Positions 33,464-47,299 of a DNA stretch of 64,000 nt are shown here, piece by piece. The stretch is taken from contig CM077593.1 of the NCBI GenBank assembly GCA_039654915.1, positions 118,537,413-118,601,412 of the forward strand, read 5' to 3'. The notes under the pieces are model-generated. The model saw nothing but the letters and a program-made list of their open reading frames with translations, was not told where the DNA came from and searched no databases. The DNA is from Aquilaria yunnanensis. Its lineage: Eukaryota > Streptophyta > Magnoliopsida > Malvales > Thymelaeaceae. Both the position numbers and the translations under genes were made by a program. Position 1 is the stretch's first letter; the number at the start of each line of letters is the position of its first letter.

Positions 33464-33817
33464 CCTAAATAAACTATTATATTTCCTATATTTTAAGGCC
33501 ATTGATTTCCATTACGTCAATGGAATACACCATGAGAATGAGAATATCATGTCAATTGAGCCATTTAAAAACTAGCACTTTACCTACTTAACAATCACTT
33601 GAAAAAAAAATTTAGAATGTAATTAATTATTTATGAGTTATCCAACCCAAAAATAAATTTGTAAAAAATACTATATTTTAAAAATATATTTTGAGGTTAT
33701 TAACTTATAGAATTTCATTTGATGTATAAGTCAAATGAAAAATTAAAAATATTAATTAATAATAATGTATTAAATAACTCATTACCTAATATTTCATAAC
33801 CAATTTTGTAATATTTC

Positions 33818-33820
<3 letters not shown>

Positions 33821-33866
<46 letters not shown>
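33821..33866 (+). repeat. (AT)n microsatellite
   Basis: Twenty-three uninterrupted AT units. Confidence 0.95.
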
Positions 33867-33868
<2 letters not shown>

Positions 33869-34094
33869 CATTGTACTTTATGGATTCCATTATCAGACAA
33901 TATAATCTTTTTCTTATTAATTCTTCATGCTTTTATAGAATGTTGGAAGAATAAACTACAAAATTTTACAAAATGAGCCATAAGTATACTACAGAAAGGA
34001 TATTTATATCGGCAATAACAATGCAATAATGATGATTTCATTAATGATGAAAAATGGATTTATAAACTAATGAATACATAGATATATAGGAAGA

Positions 34095-34268
34095 TTAATT
34101 AATTATAAAATTGTGCAGCGGTATAATTAAGCCATTAATATCTGGATCGGGATTGAAGTCATTCAGCTCCAGCTTTCTTGCCAGAACATGGCCTGACTGT
34201 TGCTTACAAGAGGTTTTTATTCTGCTCCCTGCTGGGAATTCTTCATTTTCCAAAAGCTTTGTATGTTT
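34095..34268 (-). pseudogene. Exon-like open frame inside the inverted-repeat element
   Basis: On - an open frame of about 57 codons without a Met start reads KLLENEEFPAGSRIK, then SGHVLARKLELNDFNPDPD, and stops at 34095-34097. Upstream at about 34350-34430 (-) a CT-rich stretch ends CTTCTTCCCTGTAAGTG, a good splice donor. Together they look like a two-exon gene fragment carried by the element. I do not recognise the family; the length and charged C-terminal part would fit a small secreted peptide precursor, but that is a guess. Confidence 0.3.
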
Positions 34269-34680
34269 TTAATTTTTGTATCATAATTAGTGTTATCACT
34301 TAAAAGCCTATATTTTTCAATTGGAAAATAAGAAAATTGTTCATTATTCTTCACTTACAGGGAAGAAAGAGAAAAGAAAATGTAGTGGATTTGTTCTTGA
34401 AAGACACCGGCACCAAAAGAGAATATTTAGGGTTCTAAGGGTGAGTTGCAAAAAAATAAGAACCTGGTGAATTAATTATAAAAGTTACAAAGTTAGATGT
34501 TCAATTTTGATTTTTTTTCTCCTTGTTTTTAACATCCATTTTCCGCCACATCAAATTTCCGTCAAGTTTTCCATGTATAGGACTAACAATGATCACATTT
34601 TTTTAGATATCGAACTCAAACAGAAAGTTGTGAAGATACACACACACATATATATGTCAAAGCCACAATTTTTTCCTTAC

Positions 34681-36034
34681 ATTCAAATGTTAAATTTAGA
34701 TAGATAAATACAGGATTAAATTTAGATCAACATATCTTGATTTTGCTAAATCATAAATTTTTAATTAATATCATTAGAAATAATCAAATTATTTTTGTAA
34801 ATTTTTTTTATAATGAAAGTTAATTATGATAACATTATATTTATATTATCTTTTTTTTAAATGATTCTATAAATATTATTTCACACAAAAAATTGATTTT
34901 TTACATTTTTAGATACCAACTACTACATTGATACAACTGATGTATATCTGTGTGTGTGTGTGTGTGTGTGTGTGAAGAATATTGTAGACATTTCACATAA
35001 TAGGTAAATCATGGAGTTGATACATGACACACTTACTATTTTTAATATTAAATTCAAATAATTTTGCACTGTGTTTTTTTAACCCTTTATTTCACAAAAA
35101 GTAGTCGACAAGACTATTGTTTCATTGGAGTATGAAATCCATTCAAAATCCATAATCTAATTACTACAAAATCTGCATAATTTGATCATCCTTTTAAAAT
35201 TGTACTTAACATAATCATTTGTGATAAAATCTAATCATGTGTGATAAATAAAATTTAGTGTTATCTAATAGTAGAAATTAACAAGGCGACGAGCATTGGT
35301 GGCAAATGATAAAGATGTTCACCAAAGAAACTCCGTGAATGGAGGAAAATCGGCACCTCAACCTCAAATCAATGGAGGAGAAAGAAGCAAGGTGATTTTG
35401 CAAAGTTAGGAAGTAAGTAAGATGATTTTTGTTACTACAATCGGGTATAAAGTTCTTTTTTTTTTCATTTTTTTATTTAATTAAATGGTTGTTTTATACC
35501 CTTGCCAAATTTACCTTTTAGGTGAAGTTTAATTACTAAACTTTAGAGCGATGGAGACTGCCAGTTCAGCATAGTTTCAAAAGGTATAGGAGAAATTTGA
35601 TGGCCTTTCGAGGAGACCAGGGACAGGTGATTGGGGCAAACATACTTCAATCAAAAGCACCCAATTGTTATTTCTTCAATGCTTTGATCTTAGTAAGATT
35701 TTTTGGTATATTTGTTTTTCATCTCCACCAACTTCATTGCTTTTATTTGACTTTTTCCTCATATTTTGTTTCTTTGACCATTGGAATTCTAATGTGTCTT
35801 GCTTTGTTAAGATTCATAAGCATGTTTGCCACTCCCTATTCAGCATTTTACTAAGTTGTGCTATTATTCATAGAGGAAGTGAACATTGTTTCTTTAGTAT
35901 ATGACCTCTTGAAGGTCAAAATTGGGAGGGGAACAATAAGTCCTTAATGGAGCAGAACAAGGAGTCGCATAAATCAATTGCATTTTACAATTTCTCTTGT
36001 AGTGCATTAAAAGGTCTTCTTTTCAAACTTTAAT
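34681..36034. other. AT-rich intergenic tract
   Basis: No gene is supported. A (TG)n microsatellite lies at 34949-34974. Frames at 35597-35904 (+) are hydrophobic and without motif. Confidence 0.6.
34949..34974 (+). repeat. (TG)n microsatellite
   Basis: Thirteen uninterrupted TG units. Confidence 0.95.
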
Positions 36035-37333
36035 TCATATTATATATATATAAAGAAGAAACATAGACAATATGTTTGAATCATTAATTATGAAGCTTTT
36101 TTAATTTTTTTTAATTTTTTTTACTCACTTTTCAATACCAATTTATTTTAGGGACCTTTTAATTATACTCTATTATTTGGATTCTTATTACATTGACATC
36201 CTCATGAATCTTTGTTAAGTTATAATTTGGCCCTTATATACTATTTCTACCAATCTTAAACATAATTCTACCTATTAAAGTACACCAATGGATTTATAGT
36301 TAATCATTTACTCACTTAGCTTATCAATTTAATTATTGATATAATTGGAATCTTTGTAGGATTTTTTCTAGAGTTATTGTTTCCAACTAGAGTATTATGG
36401 TAGTAATTCTATTATAACTATTTATTATTTTATTTAATATCCGAGTTACTAAAATTTATTAGGCAATAATTTTAATCCACTAATTATGCCAGATTTATAC
36501 ATTGAATGTGTAATTCAATTCTTTAAACTAAAATTAATTACATAGTAATTAGAGAAAAATAGTTAGTATAAATTACCTTAACCTTGTGAGCTAGAGGAAG
36601 GAACCAAAAAATTTCAAATCTATATGATGCTAAAATGGTTATGCTTTGGATATATAACTTTAGGTAATTCTAATTCTATCCATAATTATTTCAATCATTT
36701 ATTTTATTTTACTTTTTTACTTAAAAGAAACTTTTCATACTATCTAATATTTCTATCCTTTTTGCATTAGTGCAGATGGATTTATACTTTTTCTATATAA
36801 TAGTTTCAATTATTTTATAAAATAGTTTGAGATATGGTTAGACGTAATTAATTGTGTTATTTTTAATTTTACTACACTATTCTTTTCTCTTTTGTTTAGC
36901 TAAAAAAATAAATCTAATTTTACATTTTCTACTTTCCTTTTAATTCTCTTTGCCTACAAACAACTAATTTAAGTAATTTTTCTATTAAATGCTATTTAAT
37001 GTAAAAATATAAAAATATAAAATTTCATCTCAACTGTATATATTTTATTTTCCTTATAAGTTTGATACTCTATTCTTTATTTGGTTTTGGGAAAACTTAA
37101 GAAAAAAATTGAAGATTGAACTTATCTTTTAGATTTTAAATAGATCATTATTTTTTAATTGTTACATTCATTTATTTATAAAAAATTAAAAAAATAGCTA
37201 AATTTTATCAAATGTATGAAATATATATTTATTTTTTTATCTCTTACATAATATTATTATTATAAAAAATAATTAGATAATTATATATACATTTAGAATA
37301 TACAAAGAATAAGTGTACGGGCAAAAAAACTAG
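36035..37333 (+). mobile_element. Possible Helitron-like element
   Basis: The left edge TCATATTATATATATA and the right edge GTACGGGCAAAAAAACTAG followed by T resemble plant Helitron ends (TC at 5', CTAG at 3' before T). A clear 3' hairpin is missing and the base before the left edge is T instead of A, so the call is weak. The inside is very AT-rich with no frames. Confidence 0.35.
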
Positions 37334-38728
37334 TTCCCTAATGTACAGCATTCTTTTCATAGGAAGTTAGTATACTTTATGTCTTGAAACTCTGGTTTAC
37401 GCAATAATTGAATTTTGAATTGAACTCTATTCTCTTGAAAACCAATGCGGACACGTTCTACAATTGAACATTTGGTATTTGACCGCGAAAACGTTACGTC
37501 AAATTTGATGAATTGAGGATAGACTTACGAGTACAATATGCTTCCCCCAAAAGATGTTTGGTGTGCTAGGCTGATTTGATCCAGTCCAGTCAAGGCCTAG
37601 CTTGGCCCAACTTTAGAAGAGACATAAAAAAGGTGGGACAGACATGAGTTTGGGAGAGAATGATGTCTTATGTGAACTTGGCTCAGCTCGACTTGTATTG
37701 GAGCCGAGGCCTGGTTGAGTTAACCTGAACAACAAGTTTCAAATTCTGCTAAAAAATGAGTAAATTATACCATAAAATCCTCTAACTACTCAATCTTTTT
37801 TTGATCTCAAATGACTATCTTATTCACTCCACGGCTAGAAACAACTAGTTTTTAAGGTTTTTTTTTTTGTCCAAAAAATGACATCTAATAGATTTGTTAA
37901 AGTGGAAAGAAAGTGTTTTCTTATCATGAGTACTTGTCATCGTAAATGAGATTCAAAAAGGAAATTACTATATGATGTAAGGGCTGGAGAAGCCAGAATT
38001 CAAATTTGAATTTTCCTTATATTCACTCTATACTTTTGTCATTATGACAAAAGTCAAAATTGAAACATTTGTAAAAGTTGAAACCAAAAGTATTGATTGT
38101 ACATTTTATACTTTATCGGAGAATTTACTTTTACTAATAAATATGGTACTAATAGAGACAATAAAAACAAGAGAAGGGTAAAGTTGGTAAAAATTATCAC
38201 GTTATGCATAGTACTGGGTCACATTCAGCAGATCCTTAGAACCTACTCTGTTGCCACTTGACTTTTTATTAATAAAAGTTATGCCAATTGTGGTGTTTTT
38301 TTCTAAAATCATTATTCAGTAATTTTTTTTTTTTAAATCCCAGACTAGGCATGGCTTAGGCCTGGCATAGATTTTATGTGCCTTGTCAGGGCCTAACCTA
38401 AGCAGACCTAGCCCTGGGTCAGGCCCACTACTCCTCAATTCGTTACAGTTAAACTACTAAATTAGGTTCCACCAACATTTATCAGGAAAAAAAAAAAAAA
38501 AAACAAGGCCGCAACATTTGGTTATAAGGCTAAAAAAGAGAAGAGTCTAATCCCATAACTAATTGATTATAATAGTTTCATTATTGCACATATGTATACC
38601 TTAACCTGATAATCTATCTTAGCACAAAATATAAGGCTAGATCTAATTTGTCCCTTAATGAATGTAATTAGCTTAACCAGATGTTATTAAAAAATCTACG
38701 TTTCAAGATGAATACTACTACTAACATA
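37334..38728. other. Intergenic tract
   Basis: No gene. Two G/C-richer patches at 37555-37740 and 38340-38440 contain related words in opposite orientation (CAAGGCCTAGC and CTTAGGCCTGGC type), possibly decayed element ends. An A run lies at 38489-38504. Confidence 0.5.
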
Positions 38729-38967
38729 TACTTCATTCGTCCTAAATTATTTATATCATTCAATATTTACAATAATTAATTTATAATTTTTTTTAAAAAA
38801 TTTTGGCATATTAATGCAAAATTTATATATAAAAATAACAAAAAGAAACTTATAGTTATTGAATATTTAAAAAAATTCTAGTAAATATAATATAAATAAA
38901 TTGAAGACAAATTTAAGTAGGAAAAAAAAAAAAGAAATACAGTAAAGAACATGAGAGGGAATGAATA
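38729..38967. mobile_element. Stowaway-like MITE, copy A
   Basis: The left end TACTTCATTCGTCC is followed by AAATTATTTATATCATT; the right end reads GGGAATGAATA. The inside is AT-rich and resembles copies at 50126, 55092 and 63475. Ends with TA fit the Tc1/mariner-type Stowaway design. Confidence 0.5.
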
Positions 38968-40674
38968 CATATGAGTGAGGGCAACCTTACAGATGTACCA
39001 AAATTTTTTCAAATAAAGTTTTTAATCATTATATAATACGTAGAGTTGGTTAACAATTAAGTTCAAGCAGATTACATATCATATCATTTAACAAAAAAAA
39101 AAGTTAGAATTTTTAATACATTAACGTTTCTCTATATACAAAAGTACTAGTATACAATACTTGACATTAACTAGTGACTCAACCACAAGTTCAACGTGTA
39201 TTAATGTCCCATACTCGAAATATGATCGAGACAGGTAACTTAATCAATAGAAAAGTAGTACGACCAGACAGGGAGACCTTAATGTTTTAGACCACAGGTT
39301 TTGATTTCAAAGAATCTCCAGTAATCAAATGGAATGACAAGTTTGGCTTGTGTCGTTTCTATTTCGGTGAGACTAGGTAGCTAGTCTGGGATTCAACAAT
39401 TAGAATTTTGGTGCCACATAAGTAGCTAAGACCTATTCCACTCCAGAATACCTGTTAGGTACCTGTCCATTTCGATTGGTTGCTTGGAATTTTGAAAAAG
39501 CTTCCATCACAGCCACCGAACTTCCTACGCACCTGGTTATGTTGCTTCGTGTCTTTGTCAATAGAGTTGTTTTTAAGGTCGTGTTCTGAGGTTTTGCGAC
39601 AACAAAAACTTAACACCTCGAGTACCTACAACTCGCGTCAAAAAAATATTAACCGTCTGGTGCTTCCTCGAGCATAAATAACATGTCATGACGATTTATT
39701 CATTTTGAGAAATACTAAATATACGAAGGCTGCATTTGACGGAAATAATTGAAAAGTAATTGCTGGTTATTGTTTTTAAATATAGTGATTTATTTACTTA
39801 GCTTATATAGTAATTGAAAATCTATGATTTAAAAAGTTTAAAATTTTTTAAAATCAAGTTTTCTTTTTCAAAAATTAAATATTTTTCATTAATTTTTATT
39901 ATTTTAAGTAGAGTAAGGACAAAATTAATAAATAATAATTACTTTGAAAAGAAAAATGATTCAAGCAATTATTAGCTTAATAAATTATTATTTTTCAAAT
40001 ACCATTTTTTTAAAATAAACAAATAGTAGTAAAATTTAAAATAAGTTCCAGTGACCAATTTTCCATCACTTCCATGGCGCGAACCTAACACTCCTACAAA
40101 ATTTGTATGATGTGACAAGAAATGGTTGGATGCAGAATTTTATGCCAGAGTGAGTTACGTTTTTTTTTTTAAGGTACACAAAGACAAGGGTCAGTTACGT
40201 TGAAGCTATTTAGAACTAATCGACACCTCTTTTAGCAAGAGAAAAAAAGTTATAAAATTGTTACACATATAGGACACCACTCATTTCTTTTTTTTTTTTT
40301 TAAACACCTTGTTGATGAATGCATGTTTCATTTCATAAAAAGTCTAGCATCACTTACAATAGAATCTGGGGCCTACAAAGATATAAATGACAAAACTTAA
40401 TCCAAAATGAAATCAACATTTTTTCCCCTTGCTTGCATGTCTATAGTGACAGATCCATAAATTTAAAAAGTGCTGCAAATTAAGCTACCTGACACAGAGC
40501 AAGTGTAGAAGTGAAGTGGGAACGAAAAAACATTACATTTTAAAATTTAAATAAGTAAAAGTACTATAAAATGAAAGCAGAAATGACAATAAAAAAAAAT
40601 GAGAGGAAGAGCAAGTATGATTGTAAGAGAGCCATAACCATGGTAGAAAGATTATGTCATCGAGGAACTAAGTA
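38968..40674. other. Intergenic tract
   Basis: No gene. The frame at 39480-39677 (+) has no motif. Confidence 0.6.
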
Positions 40675-41275
40675 ATGACTAAATACAATTTTGCCCATGT
40701 GATTTAGGTGAAATTTTGATTTGTCTATTCTATTTTGAGAATTAGCATTTTCTGCCAGATTCCTTAATGTGTTTTTTATAGTATCTAACATTAACTATTG
40801 AAATTTTAATTTAAATTATGCAATGTTTGTAACCCAATGGATTTAAATTGTTTAATATATTAACATTTAATTAACAGCTAAATTATTAATTTTTCATCTA
40901 CCTAATCAAAATAGTATTTTTCACCTCAATTCAATGGGCAAAGTGTGTATTTTAAAAATAAGGGGAAAATTGTAATCTCACTTAAACCCCAAGAAGGAAA
41001 AATGTATAATAAGCCTTATGAAAATTATGAAAGTCTCCTGGTAAAATACATTTGCCTCTTTTATTTCAGATCAACACTTATTTCCTGGACATCTAACCCC
41101 ATTTCTCAAATGGTCAAATAATCTTGTTTTTTCTTTTTGGTTATTTTACAACAATTTACAGTTTGACCATTAAGTTGTGTGACAATTTCAGGTATTTAAA
41201 TGGAATAAGTGTAAGTTTTTAAAATAGAATGAACAAACTATAGTTTTCTCAAAATCTCGTGGGATTTGTAGCTAC
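40675..41275. repeat. Weak inverted-repeat element
   Basis: TTTGTCTATTCTATTTTGAGAA near 40721 pairs with CTATTTTAAAATAGAATGAAC-type sequence near 41215-41235 on the other strand. The outer ends are unclear. It resembles the better defined element at 41469 in layout. Confidence 0.3.
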
Positions 41276-41468
41276 ATGCATTTTTTTTTATCTCACTGCA
41301 AGCTTATTAAGGCTGGGTTAGGTTTAATAAATGAAACTAGTGCTGTACATTTTTCAAGTGTTAATGGAAGGGTGATAAGTAACTAACCCAATTATATGTG
41401 ATGATGCCAATAGAAAAAAAAAAAAGTTGGTGGGACCTATGAATTTATCACTAATTATGAAAAAACTT

Positions 41469-41949
41469 GGGAAATTTACAATTATTTTTTTGAGGTTTGT
41501 CCTAATCTATAGTTTGTCCCTTTATTTTTAAAAACTCATACTTTACTCTTATTTCTTCTATATTGTTCGATGACAACTTCTAGAACTGTATTTAAATTAT
41601 ACAATAGTCATTTTTCAATAATTTTGATTATTCTAATATTTTTTATAATTAATAGATATTTTAAATTATCAATTTTTTATTTCTATAAATACATTTTTCT
41701 ACCTGTAAATGCATTTTTTTACCTTTAAATATATATCAGTATTTTTTAAAGATTGGTTAGTTGTAAAAAAAATATCAAAAATCTTAAAATTACTGAAATG
41801 TGGTTATCAAACAGTTTAAATTATGGTTTCAAAATTTTTTGTCAGATATTGTAAAAGAAGTAAAAGTTAAAGTGTAAGTTTTTAAAAATAAAGAGAGAGC
41901 AAAGTGTAAGTTATAGATTAAATCACAATAGAGTTTCTGTAATTTTTCC
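41469..41949. mobile_element. MULE-type MITE with 9-bp target duplication
   Basis: The left arm starts GGGAAATTTACAATTAT and includes CTAATCTATAGTTTG; the right arm ends CTGTAATTTTTCC and includes AAGTTATAGATTAAATC. The arms are inverted over about 85 bases, including a TTATTTTTAAAAACT stretch on both. Flanks AAAAAACTT (41460-41468) and AAAAATCAT (41950-41958) match 7 of 9. Confidence 0.6.
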
Positions 41950-41958
41950 AAAAATCAT

Positions 41959-44484
41959 CGAACCCCCTCTCTCACGCATCAATCTGTCACAGCATATCTG
42001 AATATGTCCTAATTCCTACATGATTGAGACTGACTTTTTAAAATGCATTTAGTGAAAAATATAAACAGAAACAATTGATCAAAGAGGTCTTTTGTTCGAG
42101 GGATAGATTCCGGGTTGTAAGAGGTGGGGGTGGGAGGCTATGCTGCTATGGGCTTAATTTTGTTCTGTTGTGTTAGCTAGATTTTTTGTATTCTTCTTTT
42201 ATTTATAATAAATTTTGTTGCCGTTAAAAAAAAAAAAAAAAAGAAACAAATGTGCGTTAGTTATAAAGTTGAACCATATAAAATGTTTTACTTGATTATT
42301 GAAGATTGCGTTTTTGACTCGGTGTATGCGCATGGAAATGGAATTGAGGAAAATTTTCTAACCAACCCTTTTTTTTTTACTTATTGAAAACAAAAAACAT
42401 TTCTCTATAGCTTCCACATGGGAGCAGTTTAGAATAAGACCTCGGCCATGAATTTTCATGAAGTATTGGTTGTGATGTGGCATATTATGCTGCTTTGGCG
42501 ACCTGCAAAAATGATCCCAACCAGCAAAAATGCAATGCACAAGGGAACCCACTTTCATTCCTCTTTTCCGTAAATGGTAGGTCAACTACCATGCAACCCC
42601 ACCATTCCTCCAATTCTTTAATTTCCCGACTCAAACACCGCAAAAACGCAAAAACTTATGACAAATGAAAATTCATAGTATTAGGTAGTTTTTCAAATTG
42701 ATTTTTTTTATTTTTCTTACTATAACATAAGAAAATTCATATATTATATGTCAAAAAAAGCATCTGAAATTTTCCATAATATTCTTACAAGGAAAATAAA
42801 AAACATTTGCATAACATTTAAGTATCTATATATTTCTTCAGGAAAACACATGTTTTACTTTTAAAAAAATTCCCTTCTCCAACGTTTGAGAATTGAAACA
42901 TAATTTAAGACTCATTTTCAATAAGAGAAATTTTAATATAAGTTTTTTGCATTTTTAGCATTATCATTTACACATATTATAATCTGTTAATCACTTAACC
43001 CTCAAACTTTATTTCATATATAAACTAAGTAACTTAATCTTCGAACTTTGTTAATCTATGCAAGTCAATTTTTTGGTTGATGGAAAACATGCACATGTTG
43101 TCATATGCCAGTAACAATGTTGATGAGCAAAGCAACACTAGGGAATTGGAACAAAGAAGAGAATGTTGACAGTGCTGGAAAAAAGGTTGATGACAACGGG
43201 GTAAGAGAGACTAACGACAAGAGCATAGTTGATAGGTTGGGGAAGGGTTTCAATGGGGTGGGGAGATTGACAGTGGGAGAAATGACTAGGTGATGATGGG
43301 TTGAGGAAACTAATGGTGTCGAGGACTATGTTGAACCGTTCGCAAAGATGGATTCGATGGTGACGGCAAGGGTGGATTTAGGATCAACAACGAGAGTGAA
43401 TTTGATGGCCAACACTTCAATGAGGAAGGAAGAGTCCAAGGTGGTATCCATGGTGAAGGAGGATTCGAATGTGATATTGACGATAAGGGTGAATTTGACT
43501 ATGATAGCCAAGTGTTCATTTTGGCCTTTTAATTTATGTGGCAAAGTATCTAATATGATTTCATTCGAGGGTTAGAATTAAGGAAACTTTGTCAATCACG
43601 CAACAATCACCTTACTATATGTCTAAGATTAACTTTAGGCTTATGAAGGGAAGGCAAATAATGCATGTGTTTATTTTCTTTACCACTGGACCAACCAAAT
43701 ATGAAGTCTACATCACATCAATCACCAAGAAAGGTACGCATCAGTTTGTATTTTACAGACCTCTTTATCTCTACGCTTTGTGTCATCCTAGGACTAGTCA
43801 CCACAATGAAACTGTTGCATGCTTTCACCCCCTCCCTTGGCTTTCACATGTGTCTTCCATTCGCATGCCACACTGACCTTACCCTAAGAAAGACCAAAGA
43901 AAACACGGTTTCTTGTGTTTTTTTTTTACTTTTATGGTAACATGTTATTCAGATGAAATGTTGGTAAAAAATTTGTAATGAATTAAATTATTTTTTTATT
44001 TTTGTATTAAGAATCACATTACAAGTCCTAAAGAACTAAAGAAAATAAAATTATTGTTTTAGCAAATGTTTGATGAAAGACATTTCTACCGGTTCTTTAG
44101 CTCAAATCGCCACGCTTGCTATGTTGTGTGTACTTACAACTACCATGAGTATGATAGTTTGGACCATCAATTAAGTTGTTTAAGGGCCTATTAAGATATT
44201 AAGTACTAGTGTTTGACAATTAGTTTATGCTTATTGGCCAAAGGCTTTGGCGTATTCTAGTTGGTGGTGGAGTTTGATGTGCGGGAGGTGGTCTATGCAA
44301 TTGCTGTGAGTGTAGAAGGCAAGTCCAAAGTTTTCAATTGTATTCAGGACATTAGGAGGCAGTTGGTTACATAGGAATATACAGGCAAGTTTTTTTTATG
44401 TTCCGTGCAGCTAATGAAGATGCTTACCACCTCGTTCATTAAGCCTTTTTTTTGTCATAGTTTCACCCTTTAGATAGATGTTTT
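41959..44484. other. Intergenic tract
   Basis: No supported gene. Frames at 42477-42668, 43105-43575 and 43589-43940 have no recognisable motif. The stretch 43105-43560 is richer in G, with repeated GATGG/GTGAATTTGA words, and may be a decayed coding or element piece. Confidence 0.5.
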
Positions 44485-45353
44485 TGTTGGAATTTAGTTA
44501 GTAAGAGTAATTATTAAATTCCATAGATGCATTAAAATATACTTATTTTAGTATTGATTGGTATAGTCACACCATATGTTGGTGCTGTCACATCAACTCA
44601 TATAATTACTTCTAACATTAACTAAAGATAGTTAAATAGTTAGGATGATATGGCACATATGTATGACACATCATCACTTTGGAATCAATAAGAAGATATC
44701 ATATGGTGATTATATGACGTATACATGTACACCTTAACATGTGGAATAATTATTTAATAACCATCCTATAACTACTTATATTATGAAGGGATATGACCTT
44801 TAAATGAAAGGGTATGTCAATCCCAACATATATGACCTTTGAGGAAGTATTTGTGCATTATAACTACTCTGGTTAGTGAAATGACATAACTTTTAGTGAA
44901 GAATTATATTTTAGGCGAATTTAATAACCTTTAGGAAGTGGTTATGACCTTAATTTTAAGGAGATACAACTTTTAGAAGAGTTGTGACTATATGGCTAAA
45001 CCAACATATCTCTTTTAAGAGTGGTTATAGCTTTATTTCAAGGAAAGAAGTTATGGGTTGATAGGTGCACCTTTTGGTGAACTAGTACAACATTTATTAA
45101 AAAGTTATGACTATTTTATGAAGGGTTACAACATTCCATGAGTGCCAATTTACCCCTATAAATATAAGACAATAGAATTGTGCAAATGAGGTTGTTGAAT
45201 ATAACTTCTGGAGGTTTTACTTTTTCTATTTCGCTCCACTCACTTTTTTGTCATCATGAAGAGAATTCTAGTCAAGTATTAGGTGTGAACCAACATATTT
45301 AGTTACTTGTATTTTCAAGTTAATTAAATATATGATCTTAGGTGTTCACAACA
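44485..45353 (+). mobile_element. Probable Copia-type solo LTR
   Basis: It starts TGTTGGAATT and ends TTCACAACA, so TGTTG and CAACA are inverted ends of an LTR. A TATA box (TATAAAT) lies at 45157-45163 at the expected place in the 3' third. The U3 part contains many degenerate copies of GTTATGACCTT / AAGAGTTGTGACT words. No pol sequence is next to it and no 5-bp duplication is clear (GTTTT and AATCA), so it may be a solo LTR with decayed flanks. Confidence 0.5.
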
Positions 45354-47299
45354 AATCACGTCTTTTGCAATATATTCAAAGAGACGTCTTTCATCAAGGA
45401 GACTATCACTCAATTTTTCAGTGATAACTAAGTATGCCTTAATTTTCAGATTTATTTTATATCCTGAAAATTAAAGTATTTATTAATTGTACACTAAATT
45501 TCCTTTAGCATTACTATCACCTTTTTCCACCATTGTAGTATTTGATCTTTTGATTCATTGATATATGCTTCTACGGCTTCTCCTATACAAAAAATAAAGG
45601 CCAACATAGGAATATTGTTTATCTACTACTACTAATATTATAATTGTACATCGCATATATAACAACTTTGTGATTTAATAACCGAGGGAGGCTAGGGTTA
45701 ACGGAGTCGGAAAACATTATGTGTGGTTAAGTATAAAAACTAACATGTCAACTAAAGTTGTGTACACAGTTAATTTTATTTAAAATTAAGTTGGACAGTC
45801 ACAATTTCTCTCAACTATATATGTAGTGCGAACCCTATTAAAAGGAAATTATGGATAAACTTTTGATCTCTAAGTAACAACCAAGCATCATTATAAGATC
45901 TTGGTTGTTATATAACAGCTCAGCTTGATGTAAAGGAGATGAAATCCTTTTTTTACTTTAATTGTTTTTCCCTCTTTGTTTGGAGAACTCGGAAAGTATT
46001 GCAGTTATGACTCACAAGTATAATTAAGATTTGAGAAGAGGGTGAGGAAAAATCGTAAACTTAAAGGAGGTATAATTACCTAACATAAGAATATCCAAAG
46101 TCTAGTAAGTTGTAATAAGGAGTATAAGGACAGCGTATAGGCATCAATTCTTTGATTCATTTGGTTTCAAAACGTTATTATGATTTGATACCACTGAAGT
46201 ATTAATTAGTGCACACTTCGAGCACTTTCTTATGATGATTATGTACATTTTAAAATGTTATCATGTGTTCTTTGTTTACTTCCGGAGTATATAAATGTGC
46301 TTCCACATTCAAGATAATTAGGCATTCATCAAATAACTTCGTGTTCTATATGAAATTACATTGCACATTTGTATCAATTATATTTAATATTGTATGCAAC
46401 ATAATTATAGACTTACTTTATCTCGCATAGTATCCACTGTTATTTCATATAAAATTTAATATTGTTTCCCGAGTATCCATTTTCTTAAATGTGAGAGTAC
46501 ATGGTACTCCTGAAAATATATACAATGTAATTATGTGTGTGTGTGTGTGTGTGAACCAATTACCATATGCATGCATGGATCTCCATTCTAGAAAAGAAAA
46601 GAACAAAATAGAAGCACAAGTGTTCCCCAAGTATGTTCATTTGTTTTTATACTCTTTTCGCCCCACAAATTGTGCATCATTTGTGTTTGCACGCATATTA
46701 AAAAAAGTATCTTTTTCTTTTTTTCTTTGCAATCCTACCCTCTTTCTCCCTCATCTGTTCATTATTCAATGTGTCCGCGCAGCCTCCTCAACCCTTTATC
46801 TCTCTGTCGCTCATTACCTCACCACTGTTGCTCTTCACCGTCACTCCTCGCAATGGCCTTGCCCATTGCTCATTGTCCCTTACTCAATCGCCACCTCGCC
46901 ACATTATCACCCTGATTTCTGCAATTTGTTCAAAGAATCATCGATTCATCTAGCAGCCCACGATTTTGCCCTGATTTCACCTCGTGATCGGCCTAATTTT
47001 GGTTTCGTTGCCCTAATTTTGCCTCATTGCCCACGATGCTAAAATCTTATCATGCTCCGATCTCACCACATCATTTCCTCATCGCGTTGTTGCCCACGAA
47101 GCTCCAATCTACTTGTGTCTTTTTGCATCGCCTCACCTTATCATTGCTCGCATGATTCTCGTGTCTTTTCATATCGCCTCATCGTTGCAGTCTTTGATCT
47201 TCTCTCCTCATTGTCGCCGTCATCTATGATCTCATCTTCTCCAACCATAGCCACGATGTTGTCAGAGATTGCACTAGGGGCAAATTTTCTTATTTTGTG
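45354..47299. other. Intergenic tract with C/T-rich patch
   Basis: No supported gene. The stretch 46735-47240 is rich in C and T and gives several overlapping frames on + (46491-47306) made of His, Ser, Pro and Cys; this looks like low-complexity sequence. A (GT)n run lies at about 46533-46552. Confidence 0.5.

Larger units (their letters stand above)
33076..34680. mobile_element. Inverted-repeat element (MULE-like), old
   Basis: Arms of roughly 220 bases at about 33100-33320 and 34440-34640 are inverted. Matching stretches include ATGATCACTATTAGTCCTAT (33171) with ATAGGACTAACAATGATCA (34576), and GATGTTAAAAACAAG (33231) with CTTGTTTTTAACATC (34523). The outer left edge is GGGGAAATG. I see no matching 9-bp duplication. 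The inside holds a (TTC)n run, a long (AT)n run and a gene-like frame at 34095-34268. Confidence 0.6.

Noticed and set aside
37555..38440. Possible hAT-type MITE with GGCCTAG words at both ends
   Set aside because: The end sequences do not pair cleanly and no 8-bp duplication was found.
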